A DNA stretch of 64,000 nt. Source: Micromonospora sp. U21 (GTDB taxonomy: Bacteria; Actinomycetota; Actinomycetes; Mycobacteriales; Micromonosporaceae). The position numbers and the translations under genes were made by a program. This document shows, one piece after another, positions 18,172 through 27,800 of the stretch (its first letter is position 1; each line of letters opens with the position of its first letter). The notes under the pieces are model-generated. The model ran no database searches. It was not told the DNA's origin and saw nothing but the letters and a program-made list of their open reading frames with translations. The stretch covers positions 106,873-170,872 of the forward strand of contig NZ_JAGPYK010000015.1 of NCBI RefSeq assembly GCF_018070045.1, read 5' to 3'.

Positions 18172-18870
18172 TCAGAGAGGCGGATTCGTGCCCTGCAGGC
18201 TCGGCGGCGTCGCGCCGCACCAGATGCTGACCTCGTCGTTCCAGCGGGCCGAGCCGTCCTCGGCCGGTTCCTGCCGGCTCACCTTGCCACTGCGGCCGCT
18301 GCGGTAGCGCGGGTAGAGCCCCTCGTCGACCAGGTCGTCGGCGGCCTTCGCGCAGTCGTCGCCGACCACGTCCGGCACCTCGGCCTCGGGCGGCGGACCG
18401 GCAATCCGCAGTTGCACGGTGGCGCCCCGGGCCACCTCCGTGCCGACGGCGGGCGAGGTGCTCTCGACCGTACGACCGGTGCCGGTGCCGAAGACCAGCC
18501 GCCAGCCCAGCCGCTGCTTGCGCAGGGCGTCCCGGGCCTCGACGAAATCGGTGCCGACCACCGGGGGCACGGTCAGTCCGGTCCCCTTGGTCGCGGTGGC
18601 GGAGGTCCGGGGGGCGGAGGGTGTGGTCCGGCCGGTGCTCGGCCGGGGTGCGGTGGCCCGTCCGGTCGGCGTACGGGTCGCCGTCGCCACCGCCAACGGA
18701 TCCGCCGGAGGCGCCTCGCCCTCGCCGGCCAGCAGCCAGCCACCGGTCGCACCGACCGCGGCGAGGAGCACAGCGACCAGCCCGCCACCCAGCAGCACGC
18801 TGGCCCGGCCCGCACCGCCGCCGTCCCGGCCGGCGACGGAATCCTGCCGACCCGTGTTCGCGTCCGTCAT
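18172..18870 (-). CDS. PASTA-domain membrane protein
   Basis: 232 residues from ATG 18870 (GTG 18879 also in frame). A short polar N terminus, one helix (ASVLLGGGLVAVLLAAVGATGGWLLAG), a Thr/Pro-rich linker and two PASTA-like repeats: VPPVVGTDFVEARDALRKQ (~105-170) and VPDVVGDDCAKAADDLVDEG (~170-230). The second repeat holds two Cys that may form a disulfide. No kinase domain. It is the upstream member of a tandem PASTA pair on the minus strand. Confidence 0.8.
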   Translation of the reverse strand: MTDANTGRQDSVAGRDGGGAGRASVLLGGGLVAVLLAAVGATGGWLLAGEGEAPPADPLAVATATRTPTGRATAPRPSTGRTTPSAPRTSATATKGTGLTVPPVVGTDFVEARDALRKQRLGWRLVFGTGTGRTVESTSPAVGTEVARGATVQLRIAGPPPEAEVPDVVGDDCAKAADDLVDEGLYPRYRSGRSGKVSRQEPAEDGSARWNDEVSIWCGATPPSLQGTNPPL

Positions 18871-18992
18871 TGCGCCCACCGCCTCATCACCGGCGACCGT
18901 ACCGGTCGTCGCCCAACCCGTTGCGTCTGCGGTCCACCCCGGCGGGTAGTTGCCCCTCGCCGCGCCGACGACGGGACGTTACGCTGCCCGGC

Positions 18993-20417
18993 ATGGCCAG
19001 ACGGGGCTGGGGAGTATCGATCGTGACGGCGATCGGGGTCGCTGCCGGCGCTGGCGCCGCGCAACTTGGCTTCGGCTACGGGCTCGGCGTCATCACCTGG
19101 ACGCCCACCGATGCGGGGGCCACCGACACGGCCTGGGCGGATGGTCTCGCCTGGGCCACGTGGCTCGCTGCCAGCTCCACTGTGCTGGGTGCGGTCTGTG
19201 CGCAGCGCCTGCACTCCAGGGCCGTGCCGCCAGCGGCCGAGCCGACGGTGAGCGGCCCGGCTCCGATGCCTCCCGTCGCGCCGGCCCCGGCGGGCGGTTC
19301 GGGGCCGGCAGAGCGGTCGGAGCCGGTGACGCTCGGAGCCGCGCGTCCCGCTGCGGTCGAGGGCACCGGCCCGGCGGCGGACCGGGCGAGCGCCACGGAC
19401 GGCACGTCGGCACAGGTTGCCGAGGTTCTGCCCAGCGAGCGTGGGGGCCTGCTGCGACGGGTGTCCGTGGCGCTCGGCGCCGCGATCGGCGGGCTGGTCA
19501 CCGTGCTTCTGGTCGCCGTACCCGCGCGGGTCGCGGTGGGCGCCGACACCGGTGCGCCGCAACGGGTGGCGGCCGTACACGCGGGGCTGGGCATCCTGAT
19601 CGGGGTGCTCGTCTCGCTCTGGGCGCTGCGCTCCCGCGCCGCCGCGGTGAACGTGACCGCGACGGCCGCCTGGCTCTGGCTGCTCGCGGTGGTCTCGGTG
19701 ATCGACGGGGTACGCGTCGGGCGGGGGCTGACCGGCGCCCAGCTCGGCACCTGGCAGCTCGACCCGGACCACCCGCGGTACTGGATCGGAGACCAGCTCT
19801 ACTGGCCCGGTGCGCTGCTGGCGCTCGTTCCCGCGCTGCTGATCGGCGCGCTGGCCGCCCGGCGAGCCGCCCGGTCGACCGGGCACCGGGTCGGCGCGGC
19901 GGCCTCCGGCGCGGCCGGCCCGGTGCTCGTCGCGCTCGCCTACCTGACCACCGTGCCGCGCTGGTCGGCGCTGGGCCCCGCGCAGCTGTCCACCCAGCTG
20001 ATCGCCCCGTACGCGGTGATCGCCGGCGTCGGCGGCTCGGTGCTGGTCGCCGTCCTCGCCGAGCGGGCCACCCGGAGCCGGCCGGCCGACCCGGACGCGA
20101 CCGTCCCGGTCCGAGCGGACGCGAAGCGGGCCGCCGAGCCTGACTCGACCCGGGCCGGCGGACAAGACGCGGATCCGGTGAGCCCCACGACCGAGGCCAG
20201 CACGGGACGGGGAACGGACGCAGCCGGTGCACCGCCGGCGGCGGGGACCGTTCCGCGAAAGCGGGACGCGGCCCGCGTACCCCGGGTGCCGGCGCCCCGC
20301 ACGGATCCGGACGCCGAGCCGACCGGTTCCATGGACGGCGAACCGGTGGAGGGCGCGGCGCCCGGCGGCCGGCGGAGCCGGTCACCGCGGCGGACCGGGC
20401 GGCCCGTCGCCGACTGA
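18993..20417 (+). CDS. Hypothetical polytopic membrane protein
   Basis: 474 residues from ATG 18993; the longer upstream frame is a shadow of the PASTA gene. About eight hydrophobic segments: two in the first 70 residues, then after a Pro/Ala-rich loop six between ~155 and 370 (for example VNVTATAAWLWLLAVVSVI). A hydrophilic Pro/Arg-rich tail of ~100 residues follows. No catalytic motif recognised. Confidence 0.7.
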   Translation: MARRGWGVSIVTAIGVAAGAGAAQLGFGYGLGVITWTPTDAGATDTAWADGLAWATWLAASSTVLGAVCAQRLHSRAVPPAAEPTVSGPAPMPPVAPAPAGGSGPAERSEPVTLGAARPAAVEGTGPAADRASATDGTSAQVAEVLPSERGGLLRRVSVALGAAIGGLVTVLLVAVPARVAVGADTGAPQRVAAVHAGLGILIGVLVSLWALRSRAAAVNVTATAAWLWLLAVVSVIDGVRVGRGLTGAQLGTWQLDPDHPRYWIGDQLYWPGALLALVPALLIGALAARRAARSTGHRVGAAASGAAGPVLVALAYLTTVPRWSALGPAQLSTQLIAPYAVIAGVGGSVLVAVLAERATRSRPADPDATVPVRADAKRAAEPDSTRAGGQDADPVSPTTEASTGRGTDAAGAPPAAGTVPRKRDAARVPRVPAPRTDPDAEPTGSMDGEPVEGAAPGGRRSRSPRRTGRPVAD

Positions 20418-20464
20418 GTCCCGGACGACCGACGGTGAGCCGGCGGCCGGTCGGGCGTGCAGGG

Positions 20465-21943
20465 TCAGTCGACCGGCCAGGTGTGGACCGGCTCGTTGCC
20501 GCGCTGGAGTTCCGCGTAGCGCTGGACCATGTGGTGCAGCGCGGCGGCGCGGTCCATGCCCCGGTGCCGCTCGGCCGCCCAGACCACCTCGGTCTGCCAG
20601 ACGGCGCCGTTGCGGCCGGTCCGGCAGCGCTGCTCGATGATGCCGAGCAACCGGTCGCGCTGCTCCGGGGCGACGCCGAACCCGTCCAGGCCGGCCGCGG
20701 CGGTGGGCAGCAACTGCTCCAGCACGAGCCTGGTGACCGGCACATCGCCGACCCGCGGCCAGTGCAGCACGGCGTCCAGGCCGCGCCGGGCGGCGGCGTG
20801 GAAGTTCTCCTCGGCGGAGCTGAAGGTGAGCTGGCTCCAGATCGGGCGGTCCGCCTCGGCCAGGCCGCGGGCCAACCCGAAGTAGAAGGCCGCGTTGGCC
20901 AGCATGTCCACCACGGTCGGGCCGGCCGGCAGCACCCGGTTCTCCACCCGCAGGTGCGGACGGCCGTTCATGATGTCGTAGACCGGGCGGTTCCACCGGT
21001 AGACCGTGCCGTTGTGCAGCCGAAGCTCGCCGAGCTGGGGCACGCCGCCGGAGTGCAGCACCTCCACCGGATCCTCGTCCTCGCAGATCGGCAGCAGCGG
21101 CGGGAAGTACCGGACGTTCTCCTCGAACAGGTCGAAGATCGAGGTGATCCAGCGCTCGCCGAACCACACCCGGGGGCGTACGCCCTGGGCCTTGAGTTCG
21201 TCCGGGCGGGTGTCGGTCGCCTGCTCGAACAGGGCGATCCGGGTCTCGGCCCAGAGCTGACGGCCGTACAGGAAGGGCGAGTTCGCCCCGATCGCCACCT
21301 GCACCCCGGCGATGGCCTGGGACGCGTTCCAGTAGTCGGCGAAGCTGTCCGGGGCGACCTGGAGATGGAACTGGAGACTGGTGCAGGCGGCCTCGGGCGC
21401 GATCGAGTCGGTGTGCGTCCGCAACTGCTCGACGCCGCGGATGTCGAGCTCGATGTCCTCGCCCCGGGCGCCGACGATCTGGTCGTTGAGCACCCGGTAG
21501 CGCTCATTGGTGGAGAGATTGTCCTCGACGAGGTGCCCCTCGGTGAGGGTGGGCAGGATGCCGACCAGGACGATCTTCGCGTCGGACTTGGCCGCACGCT
21601 CGTCGGCTCGGGAGAGGCTGCTGCGCAGGTCGTGTTCGTAGTCGGCAAAGCCGGTGCCCTCGATCAGCCGGGGCTCGGCGTTGAGTTCCAGGTTGAACTG
21701 CCCCAGCTCGGTCTGGAAGAGCGGATCCGCGATGTCGACGAGGATCTCCTCGTTGCGCATCGCCGGCTCGGCCGCCGAGTCGACCAGGTTGAGCTCGATC
21801 TCCAGGCCGGTCATCGGCCGGTCGGCGTCGAAGCCGAAGTCGTCCAGCATCAGGGCGAAGACGTCCAGGCACCGCCGGACCTTCTGCCGGTAGCGGACGC
21901 GGTCCTCCCGGGTGAAGGCGCCCTGCGAGACGTCCCTGCCCAT
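20465..21943 (-). CDS. Glutamate-cysteine ligase family (GCS2) protein
   Basis: 492 residues from ATG 21943 with GGAGGACAC just upstream; the longer frame starting at 22093 lacks such a site. The GCS2 fold is indicated by TGLEIELNLVD near residue 45, AEPRLIEG, and the ENRVLPAGPTVVDMLANAAF block at ~345. Family members ligate glutamate to cysteine or another amine using ATP. In actinobacteria they may serve gamma-glutamyl thiol or ergothioneine precursors, but the substrate is not shown here. Confidence 0.82.
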   Translation of the reverse strand: MGRDVSQGAFTREDRVRYRQKVRRCLDVFALMLDDFGFDADRPMTGLEIELNLVDSAAEPAMRNEEILVDIADPLFQTELGQFNLELNAEPRLIEGTGFADYEHDLRSSLSRADERAAKSDAKIVLVGILPTLTEGHLVEDNLSTNERYRVLNDQIVGARGEDIELDIRGVEQLRTHTDSIAPEAACTSLQFHLQVAPDSFADYWNASQAIAGVQVAIGANSPFLYGRQLWAETRIALFEQATDTRPDELKAQGVRPRVWFGERWITSIFDLFEENVRYFPPLLPICEDEDPVEVLHSGGVPQLGELRLHNGTVYRWNRPVYDIMNGRPHLRVENRVLPAGPTVVDMLANAAFYFGLARGLAEADRPIWSQLTFSSAEENFHAAARRGLDAVLHWPRVGDVPVTRLVLEQLLPTAAAGLDGFGVAPEQRDRLLGIIEQRCRTGRNGAVWQTEVVWAAERHRGMDRAAALHHMVQRYAELQRGNEPVHTWPVD

Positions 21944-22183
21944 GTGTCCTCCCGGCGGCCGGCGCGGTCGGGATCCTGCCGTCCCGGAAAGCGCATTGTG
22001 AACCATCCACGTTAAGAGCGCCCACCTGACCGGAGCCAGGGGCCGGTACCGATGATGCGAAACCGGCCGGCACGGACGCGCTCGTGGCGTCATCTGTACC
22101 CCGCTGGGAGGGTGCCGGACCCACCCGAGGTGCGAACAACCCGTGACAATTCACACCCAGGCGAGGGCAGGCGGAGACGGCGA

Positions 22184-22214
22184 CGGGCCCGCGCCGACAT
22201 GCGGCGCGGGCCCG
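22184..22214 (-). terminator. Terminator after yceI-like gene
   Basis: Perfect 13-base-pair stem with a five-base loop, 23 bases downstream of the YceI stop. The remaining sequence up to the GCS2 start is non-coding and holds the GCS2 promoter region. Confidence 0.75.
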
Positions 22215-22236
22215 GACGTACCGGCGATCCGAAGGA

Positions 22237-22818
22237 TCAGGCCTGGCGGATGGCCTCGCCCTCGATCTCGATCTTGATCTTCCTGCCGACCAGCACGCCG
22301 CCGGTCTCCAGCGCGACGTTCCAGGTCAGGCCGAACTCCTCGCGGTCGATCTCGGTGCTCGCGGAGAAGCCGAAGATGTCCTGGCCGAACGGGCTGCGGC
22401 CGACGCCCTCGAACTCGACCTCGAGGTCGACCGGACGGGTGACGTCCTTGATGGTGAGCTCACCGGTGAGCACGAACTCGTTGCCGCGACGGGACTTGAC
22501 CCCGGTGCTACGGAACTCCAGCGTCGGGTACTTCTCGACCTCCAGGAACTCGGGGCTGCGCAGGTGCGCGTCCCGGTCGTCCTGGGTCGTGTCGATGCTG
22601 GCGGCCTGAATGGTCGCGACGACCGACGACTGCAGCGGGTCCTCGGCGATGGTGATGGTGGCGGCCGCCTCGTTGAACACGCCGCGGATCTTGCTCACCA
22701 TCATGTGCCGGGCGACGAAGCCCACCCGCTTGTGTGCCGCGTCCAGCGCGTAGGTGCCGGCCGCCGGAATGGTGAGGCCGTCCCAGTCGCGGGTAACCGC
22801 ATCGGTGCTGCTGGTCAT
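22237..22818 (-). CDS. YceI family lipid-binding protein
   Basis: 193 residues starting MTSSTDAVTRDWDG at ATG 22818 (GAGGACAT upstream). The typical YceI lipocalin-like barrel is seen: GTYALDAAHKRVGFVARHMM, FRSTGVK, LTGELTIKDVTRPV, FSASTEIDREEFGLTW. No signal peptide, so it is probably cytoplasmic, unlike the periplasmic E. coli protein. The family binds polyisoprenoids or amphiphiles and is often stress-induced. It is divergent from a MarR gene, which likely represses it. Confidence 0.9.
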   Translation of the reverse strand: MTSSTDAVTRDWDGLTIPAAGTYALDAAHKRVGFVARHMMVSKIRGVFNEAAATITIAEDPLQSSVVATIQAASIDTTQDDRDAHLRSPEFLEVEKYPTLEFRSTGVKSRRGNEFVLTGELTIKDVTRPVDLEVEFEGVGRSPFGQDIFGFSASTEIDREEFGLTWNVALETGGVLVGRKIKIEIEGEAIRQA

Positions 22819-22867
22819 GCTGATGTCCTCCAGAAGGATGTTTAGTAGCCCAACGACTGCCTCAGCA

Positions 22868-22898
22868 ACTATAGCCATAGCAATATTCCTCGTGTCAA
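22868..22898 (-). promoter_or_regulatory. Probable yceI promoter overlapped by MarR operator
   Basis: On the minus strand a consensus -35 TTGACA (22893-22898) is followed after 18-19 bases by CTATAG/TATAGT. The region is unusually A/T-rich and contains CTATAGCCATAG with CTAT/ATAG symmetry and AATATT, plausible for MarR binding. It lies within the 99-base divergent gap. Confidence 0.6.
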
Positions 22899-22917
22899 GT
22901 ACTGGTAGGATGAACGA

Positions 22918-23436
22918 GTGACCAACGTGTTCGACGATCCCCGGATCACCGCCGTCGGCCTGCTCTACGAGGTGCATGCCGGGCTCTCGGCCCGGTTCGC
23001 TGCGCAACTCGACGAGCAGGGCCTCTCCGTGGTCGAGTTCGAGGTGCTCACCCGACTCGCCCGCTCGCCGGGCAACCAGTTGCGGATGACGGATCTCGCC
23101 GCGCAGACCTCCCTGTCCACCAGCGGGGTGACCCGCGTCGTGGACCGGATGGAACGCGACGGACTGCTCACCCGCCGGGCCTGCCCGTCCGACCGCCGCA
23201 GTTCGTTCGCCGTGGTTACGGCCGCCGGCATGCAGCGGCTGGACGAGACGCTGCCCGGGCACCTCCGGATCATCGAGCAGTGGTTCACCGGCCAACTCGA
23301 CCCCGAGGCCCTGGCCGCACTGCTCGACGGCCTGCGCCGGGTGCGCGACGCCGTCCACCCGTACGCCACCGCCGGCAGCACCGATGCCGCCCCCGAGCAG
23401 GAGATCGCCGCCGCCGACGGAGCCGGCCGACCCTGA
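22918..23436 (+). CDS. MarR family transcriptional regulator
   Basis: 172 residues from GTG 22918. Winged helix-turn-helix with LRMTDLAAQTSLSTSGVTRVVDRMERDGLL and the wing SDRRSSFAVVT, flanked by dimerisation helices. It is divergent from yceI, so autoregulation and control of yceI by a small phenolic or stress ligand is the likely arrangement. The C-terminal ~20 residues are an Ala/Glu-rich tail. Confidence 0.92.
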   Translation: MTNVFDDPRITAVGLLYEVHAGLSARFAAQLDEQGLSVVEFEVLTRLARSPGNQLRMTDLAAQTSLSTSGVTRVVDRMERDGLLTRRACPSDRRSSFAVVTAAGMQRLDETLPGHLRIIEQWFTGQLDPEALAALLDGLRRVRDAVHPYATAGSTDAAPEQEIAAADGAGRP

Positions 23437-23741
23437 CGGCCGGCGACCACCGGCCCCACCGGCACGGCAGTGCGCGGCGAACGGACCGGCCTGAGCGGTG
23501 TCACGCCACCGGCAGAAAGACCGGCAGAACTGACCTTGGCAACCGGACCTATCGCTCGGAATAGACTTTCCGCCCGGATAACGGTGGCAGGCTTCCTGCA
23601 CCGGGGATTCACCGGGGGGTGACGGCGCGGGCGAACAGCGAGGGGTAGCACCAAGGGGGCTTTCGTCCGCGCCACTCCCGCCCGACCGTCCGCGCGATGC
23701 CACCCCACCCCGCGACGGCGGAGCGGGCCGGCCCGCCGCGA
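23437..23741. other. Gene-free gap between convergent genes
   Basis: 305 bases between the MarR stop and the NB-ARC regulator stop. It contains a 10-base direct repeat ACCGGCAGAA (twice within 22 bases near 23510) and G/C-rich tracts, but I see no clear terminator, RNA or coding region. Confidence 0.4.
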
Positions 23742-26432
23742 CTACCCCGCGCCCGGCCCACCCCGGGCGGCGATCAGCGCATAGAGCAGTCCCGACTCCT
23801 GCGGCAACAGTCGGATGCCACTCTCCCGGCAGACCTCGTCGAGCCGGTCCAGGACCGCCGGGTCGGCAGTGCTCGCGGCCAACCCCACCAGCGCCTCCAC
23901 CACGTCCCGTCGATCCTGACCGGCGTCGGCGGCGGCGGCGAACCACTCGGCAGCCAACTCCCGGTCACCCCGGTGCAGCGCCAGGTTCCCCTCGATCAAC
24001 GCGCAGATCCCCGCCTCTGGCCCGCCCGGGGACAGCACCGCGTCCGCCCGGGGCCGTGGCGGGCCGGCCCGCTCCACCCACGATCGCGCCGGTACGGCCA
24101 CCGCCACCTCGGCGATCCCCGCCCGCAGTTCGGTGAGCACCTCGGTCGCCTCGGCACCGCGACCATCCTGGGCGAGCGCCAACCCGACCGTGCCGAGCAC
24201 CCGGCGCCGATGCCGCGGATCACCCAGCTCGGACAACGCCGCCACGGCCCGCCAGCCCTGGTCGACGGCATCGGCGTACCGGCCCTCGAGACGGGCGACC
24301 TCGGCACGGTTGGCCCAGGCCAGCACCCGCAGCCGCTGCTCCCCACTCTCGGCGGCGAGCCGGTCCACCGCAGCCAGCCGGCGACGCGCCGCGGCCAGGT
24401 CACCGACCCGGATGTCATGCCAGGCGAGGCTGTTCTGGGCCACCGCGAGGTGCCGGGTCCGACCGTTGCGGGCCGCCAGCCGCAGCACCGCCTCGGCCTG
24501 CTCGCGGGCTTCGTCGTGCCCGCCGACGGTCACCAGCAGCGCGCCGAGCACGGTCCGCGCCTCCAGCTCTCCGGTCACGTCGCTGGCCTGCCGGAACAGG
24601 TCCAGCGCGGACCGCGCGGTCGGCAGCTCGTCGGGACCCGCACCGTGCTCGGCGGCGAGCCGCGCCACCCCGAGGGTGGCCCAGCCACGCAGGACGAGAT
24701 CAGCGTCGGCGGTCCGCGGGTCGGCCAGCAACCGGCGCAGCCACTGCCGGCCGGCGACGTCCCGCCCCCGGAACCGCCACCAGCGGGTCAGGCAGGCCGC
24801 CAGGCGAAGCGCGGTCACCGGGTCGTCGGTGGCCGCGTGGGCCAACGCGGAGCTGATGTCGCTGCTCACCTCATCCAGCCGATGCACCGCGTCGGGCAAC
24901 CGGGGACCGGCCAGGTCGGTGGCGGTCCGCGCCACCAGGCGGGCGATCACCTCCGCGTGCCGGCGCCGGACACACGTCAGCTCGCCACCGCCGGCCGCCT
25001 GTTCGAGGGCGAAGTCGCGGACCGCGTCGATCAGTCGGAACCGGAACGGCCCGGTGCCGCGCACGCTCAGCAGGCCGAGTTCGACGAACCGGTCGAGCAG
25101 CGGGACCGGGTCGATCGCCACCGTGCCGTCCCGGTCGGCCTCGTCGGCGAGCATCTCCTCGGCCATCTCCACCGACCAGCGGTTGCCGAACATGGCGAGC
25201 CGCCGCAGCGCATCCCGCTCGTCCGGCGCGAGCAACCGGTAGCTGGTCGCCACCGCGTCCCGCAGGGTGACCGCGACCCCGGCCGGGTTGGCAGCGGTGG
25301 CGTTCGAGCGGTGGGTGGCCGCGTCCGGTCCGTCCCAACCTGGGTGGACCGACGGGTCGACAGGCGTCGCCAGGTCGAGCACCCGGTCGCCGTACCGGTC
25401 GAGCAGCTCGGGGAGGTCGAGGAGCCGGCCCCGGGCGGCCAGCAGCTCGATGGCCAGCGGCAGCCCACCCAGCCGGCGGACCAGCGCGGCCAGCGCCGGC
25501 AACTCGTCGGGGGTGGGCGGCTCCCGACGGACCTGGGCGAGCCGGGCGGTGAACAGCGCTACCGCCGGCGACAACCCGAGCGTGGCCGGACCGGACCGCT
25601 CGGCGTCCGGCGGCGGCACGTCGAGCGGCGCGACCGGCCAGACCCGCTCGCCGGGCAGCCCGACCGGGTGCCGCCCGGTGACCAGCACCCGCAGCGAGGG
25701 CAGCGCGCCGGTCAGCCGGTGCAGTGTCTCGGCCACCGGGCCGGGCGCGCGCTCCACCGCGTCCATCAGCAGCAGCGCCGGACGGCCGGCGAGCCGGGCG
25801 GTGAGCTCCGGCAGCCGGGCCGAGCCGAGTACGGCCATCGAGGCGGCGAGCACATCCGGCCCGTCCGAGCCCTCGCCGATCAGCACTCCGGCCACGCCGG
25901 CCGGGTGGGCGTCGGCGGCGACGTGCGCGACGGACAGCGCCAGCGCGGTCTTGCCGACCCCGGCCAGCCCGACCAGGCTCACCAGCCGGGGGCCGTGCTC
26001 CGCGGTCAGCATCGCGGCCAACTCGGTGACGTCGCGGTCCCGACCGATCAGCGCGACCGCCGGTGGGAGGGCGACCGGCGGGGCAGACCCGACCGGCTCG
26101 GCTGCCGACGTGGTGGGGCCGGTGACCGCGAGGGCCGCCAGGGTGACGTCCGGCCGGGTCGACTCACCGCCGGCCTGGCCCCGGGCAGCGGCCAGGAACG
26201 CCGCCCGGGCGGCCCCGGTCAGCTCCAGAGCCCCGGCGAGCAGCTCGACGGTGGTGCGCTGCGGCCGGACCGACCGGCCGCGCTCCAGGTCACGCACCGT
26301 CCGCACACCCACGCCGGCCCGGGAGGCCAGCTCCGCCTGGGTCAGGCCGGCGGCGCGCCGGTGCCCGCGGAGCAGCTCCGCCAGCCCGCCACGACCGGCC
26401 GGGCTCCGCGACCGTTGATGATCCGGAGTCAT
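23742..26432 (-). CDS. XRE/NB-ARC/TPR signal-transduction ATPase regulator
   Basis: 896 residues from ATG 26432 (MTPDHQRS; a frame to 26513 is open but without support). The N-terminal XRE helix-turn-helix (LAELLRGHRRAAGLTQAELA, GVRTVRDLERGRSV) is followed at ~145 by a STAND-type ATPase with Walker A GLAGVGKTAL and LLLMDAVE as Walker B. A winged-helix region and a long helical TPR-like C terminus (~500-896) complete it. Such proteins are ATP-switched regulators in actinomycetes. The target is unknown; it may act on its own operator at 26462-26491. Confidence 0.85.
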   Translation of the reverse strand: MTPDHQRSRSPAGRGGLAELLRGHRRAAGLTQAELASRAGVGVRTVRDLERGRSVRPQRTTVELLAGALELTGAARAAFLAAARGQAGGESTRPDVTLAALAVTGPTTSAAEPVGSAPPVALPPAVALIGRDRDVTELAAMLTAEHGPRLVSLVGLAGVGKTALALSVAHVAADAHPAGVAGVLIGEGSDGPDVLAASMAVLGSARLPELTARLAGRPALLLMDAVERAPGPVAETLHRLTGALPSLRVLVTGRHPVGLPGERVWPVAPLDVPPPDAERSGPATLGLSPAVALFTARLAQVRREPPTPDELPALAALVRRLGGLPLAIELLAARGRLLDLPELLDRYGDRVLDLATPVDPSVHPGWDGPDAATHRSNATAANPAGVAVTLRDAVATSYRLLAPDERDALRRLAMFGNRWSVEMAEEMLADEADRDGTVAIDPVPLLDRFVELGLLSVRGTGPFRFRLIDAVRDFALEQAAGGGELTCVRRRHAEVIARLVARTATDLAGPRLPDAVHRLDEVSSDISSALAHAATDDPVTALRLAACLTRWWRFRGRDVAGRQWLRRLLADPRTADADLVLRGWATLGVARLAAEHGAGPDELPTARSALDLFRQASDVTGELEARTVLGALLVTVGGHDEAREQAEAVLRLAARNGRTRHLAVAQNSLAWHDIRVGDLAAARRRLAAVDRLAAESGEQRLRVLAWANRAEVARLEGRYADAVDQGWRAVAALSELGDPRHRRRVLGTVGLALAQDGRGAEATEVLTELRAGIAEVAVAVPARSWVERAGPPRPRADAVLSPGGPEAGICALIEGNLALHRGDRELAAEWFAAAADAGQDRRDVVEALVGLAASTADPAVLDRLDEVCRESGIRLLPQESGLLYALIAARGGPGAG

Positions 26433-26461
26433 GGGCACGAAGAGTACGGATGGACTCCGAC

Positions 26462-26491
26462 CGTCGGCAGTCGAACGTCGGGCTGCCGACG
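26462..26491. promoter_or_regulatory. Palindrome upstream of the NB-ARC regulator
   Basis: Perfect 9-base arms CGTCGGCAG / CTGCCGACG separated by 12 bases, 30-59 bases upstream of the chosen regulator start. Candidate autoregulatory operator. Confidence 0.4.
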
Positions 26492-26574
26492 CCCACCCGC
26501 CGATATCCGACAACCGGGCCGGACAGCCCTGCCGGAGGGCGGGTCGACCGGCCGCCGGCCGTCTCCAGCTCCGG

Positions 26575-27723
<1,149 letters not shown>

Positions 27724-27800
27724 CTCATCCTCCTGTGTGGACGGGGCCGCCGGGCGCTCGTGACGCCGGGACGGTTCGCTGTGCTGGCCCGGTCGAGGGG

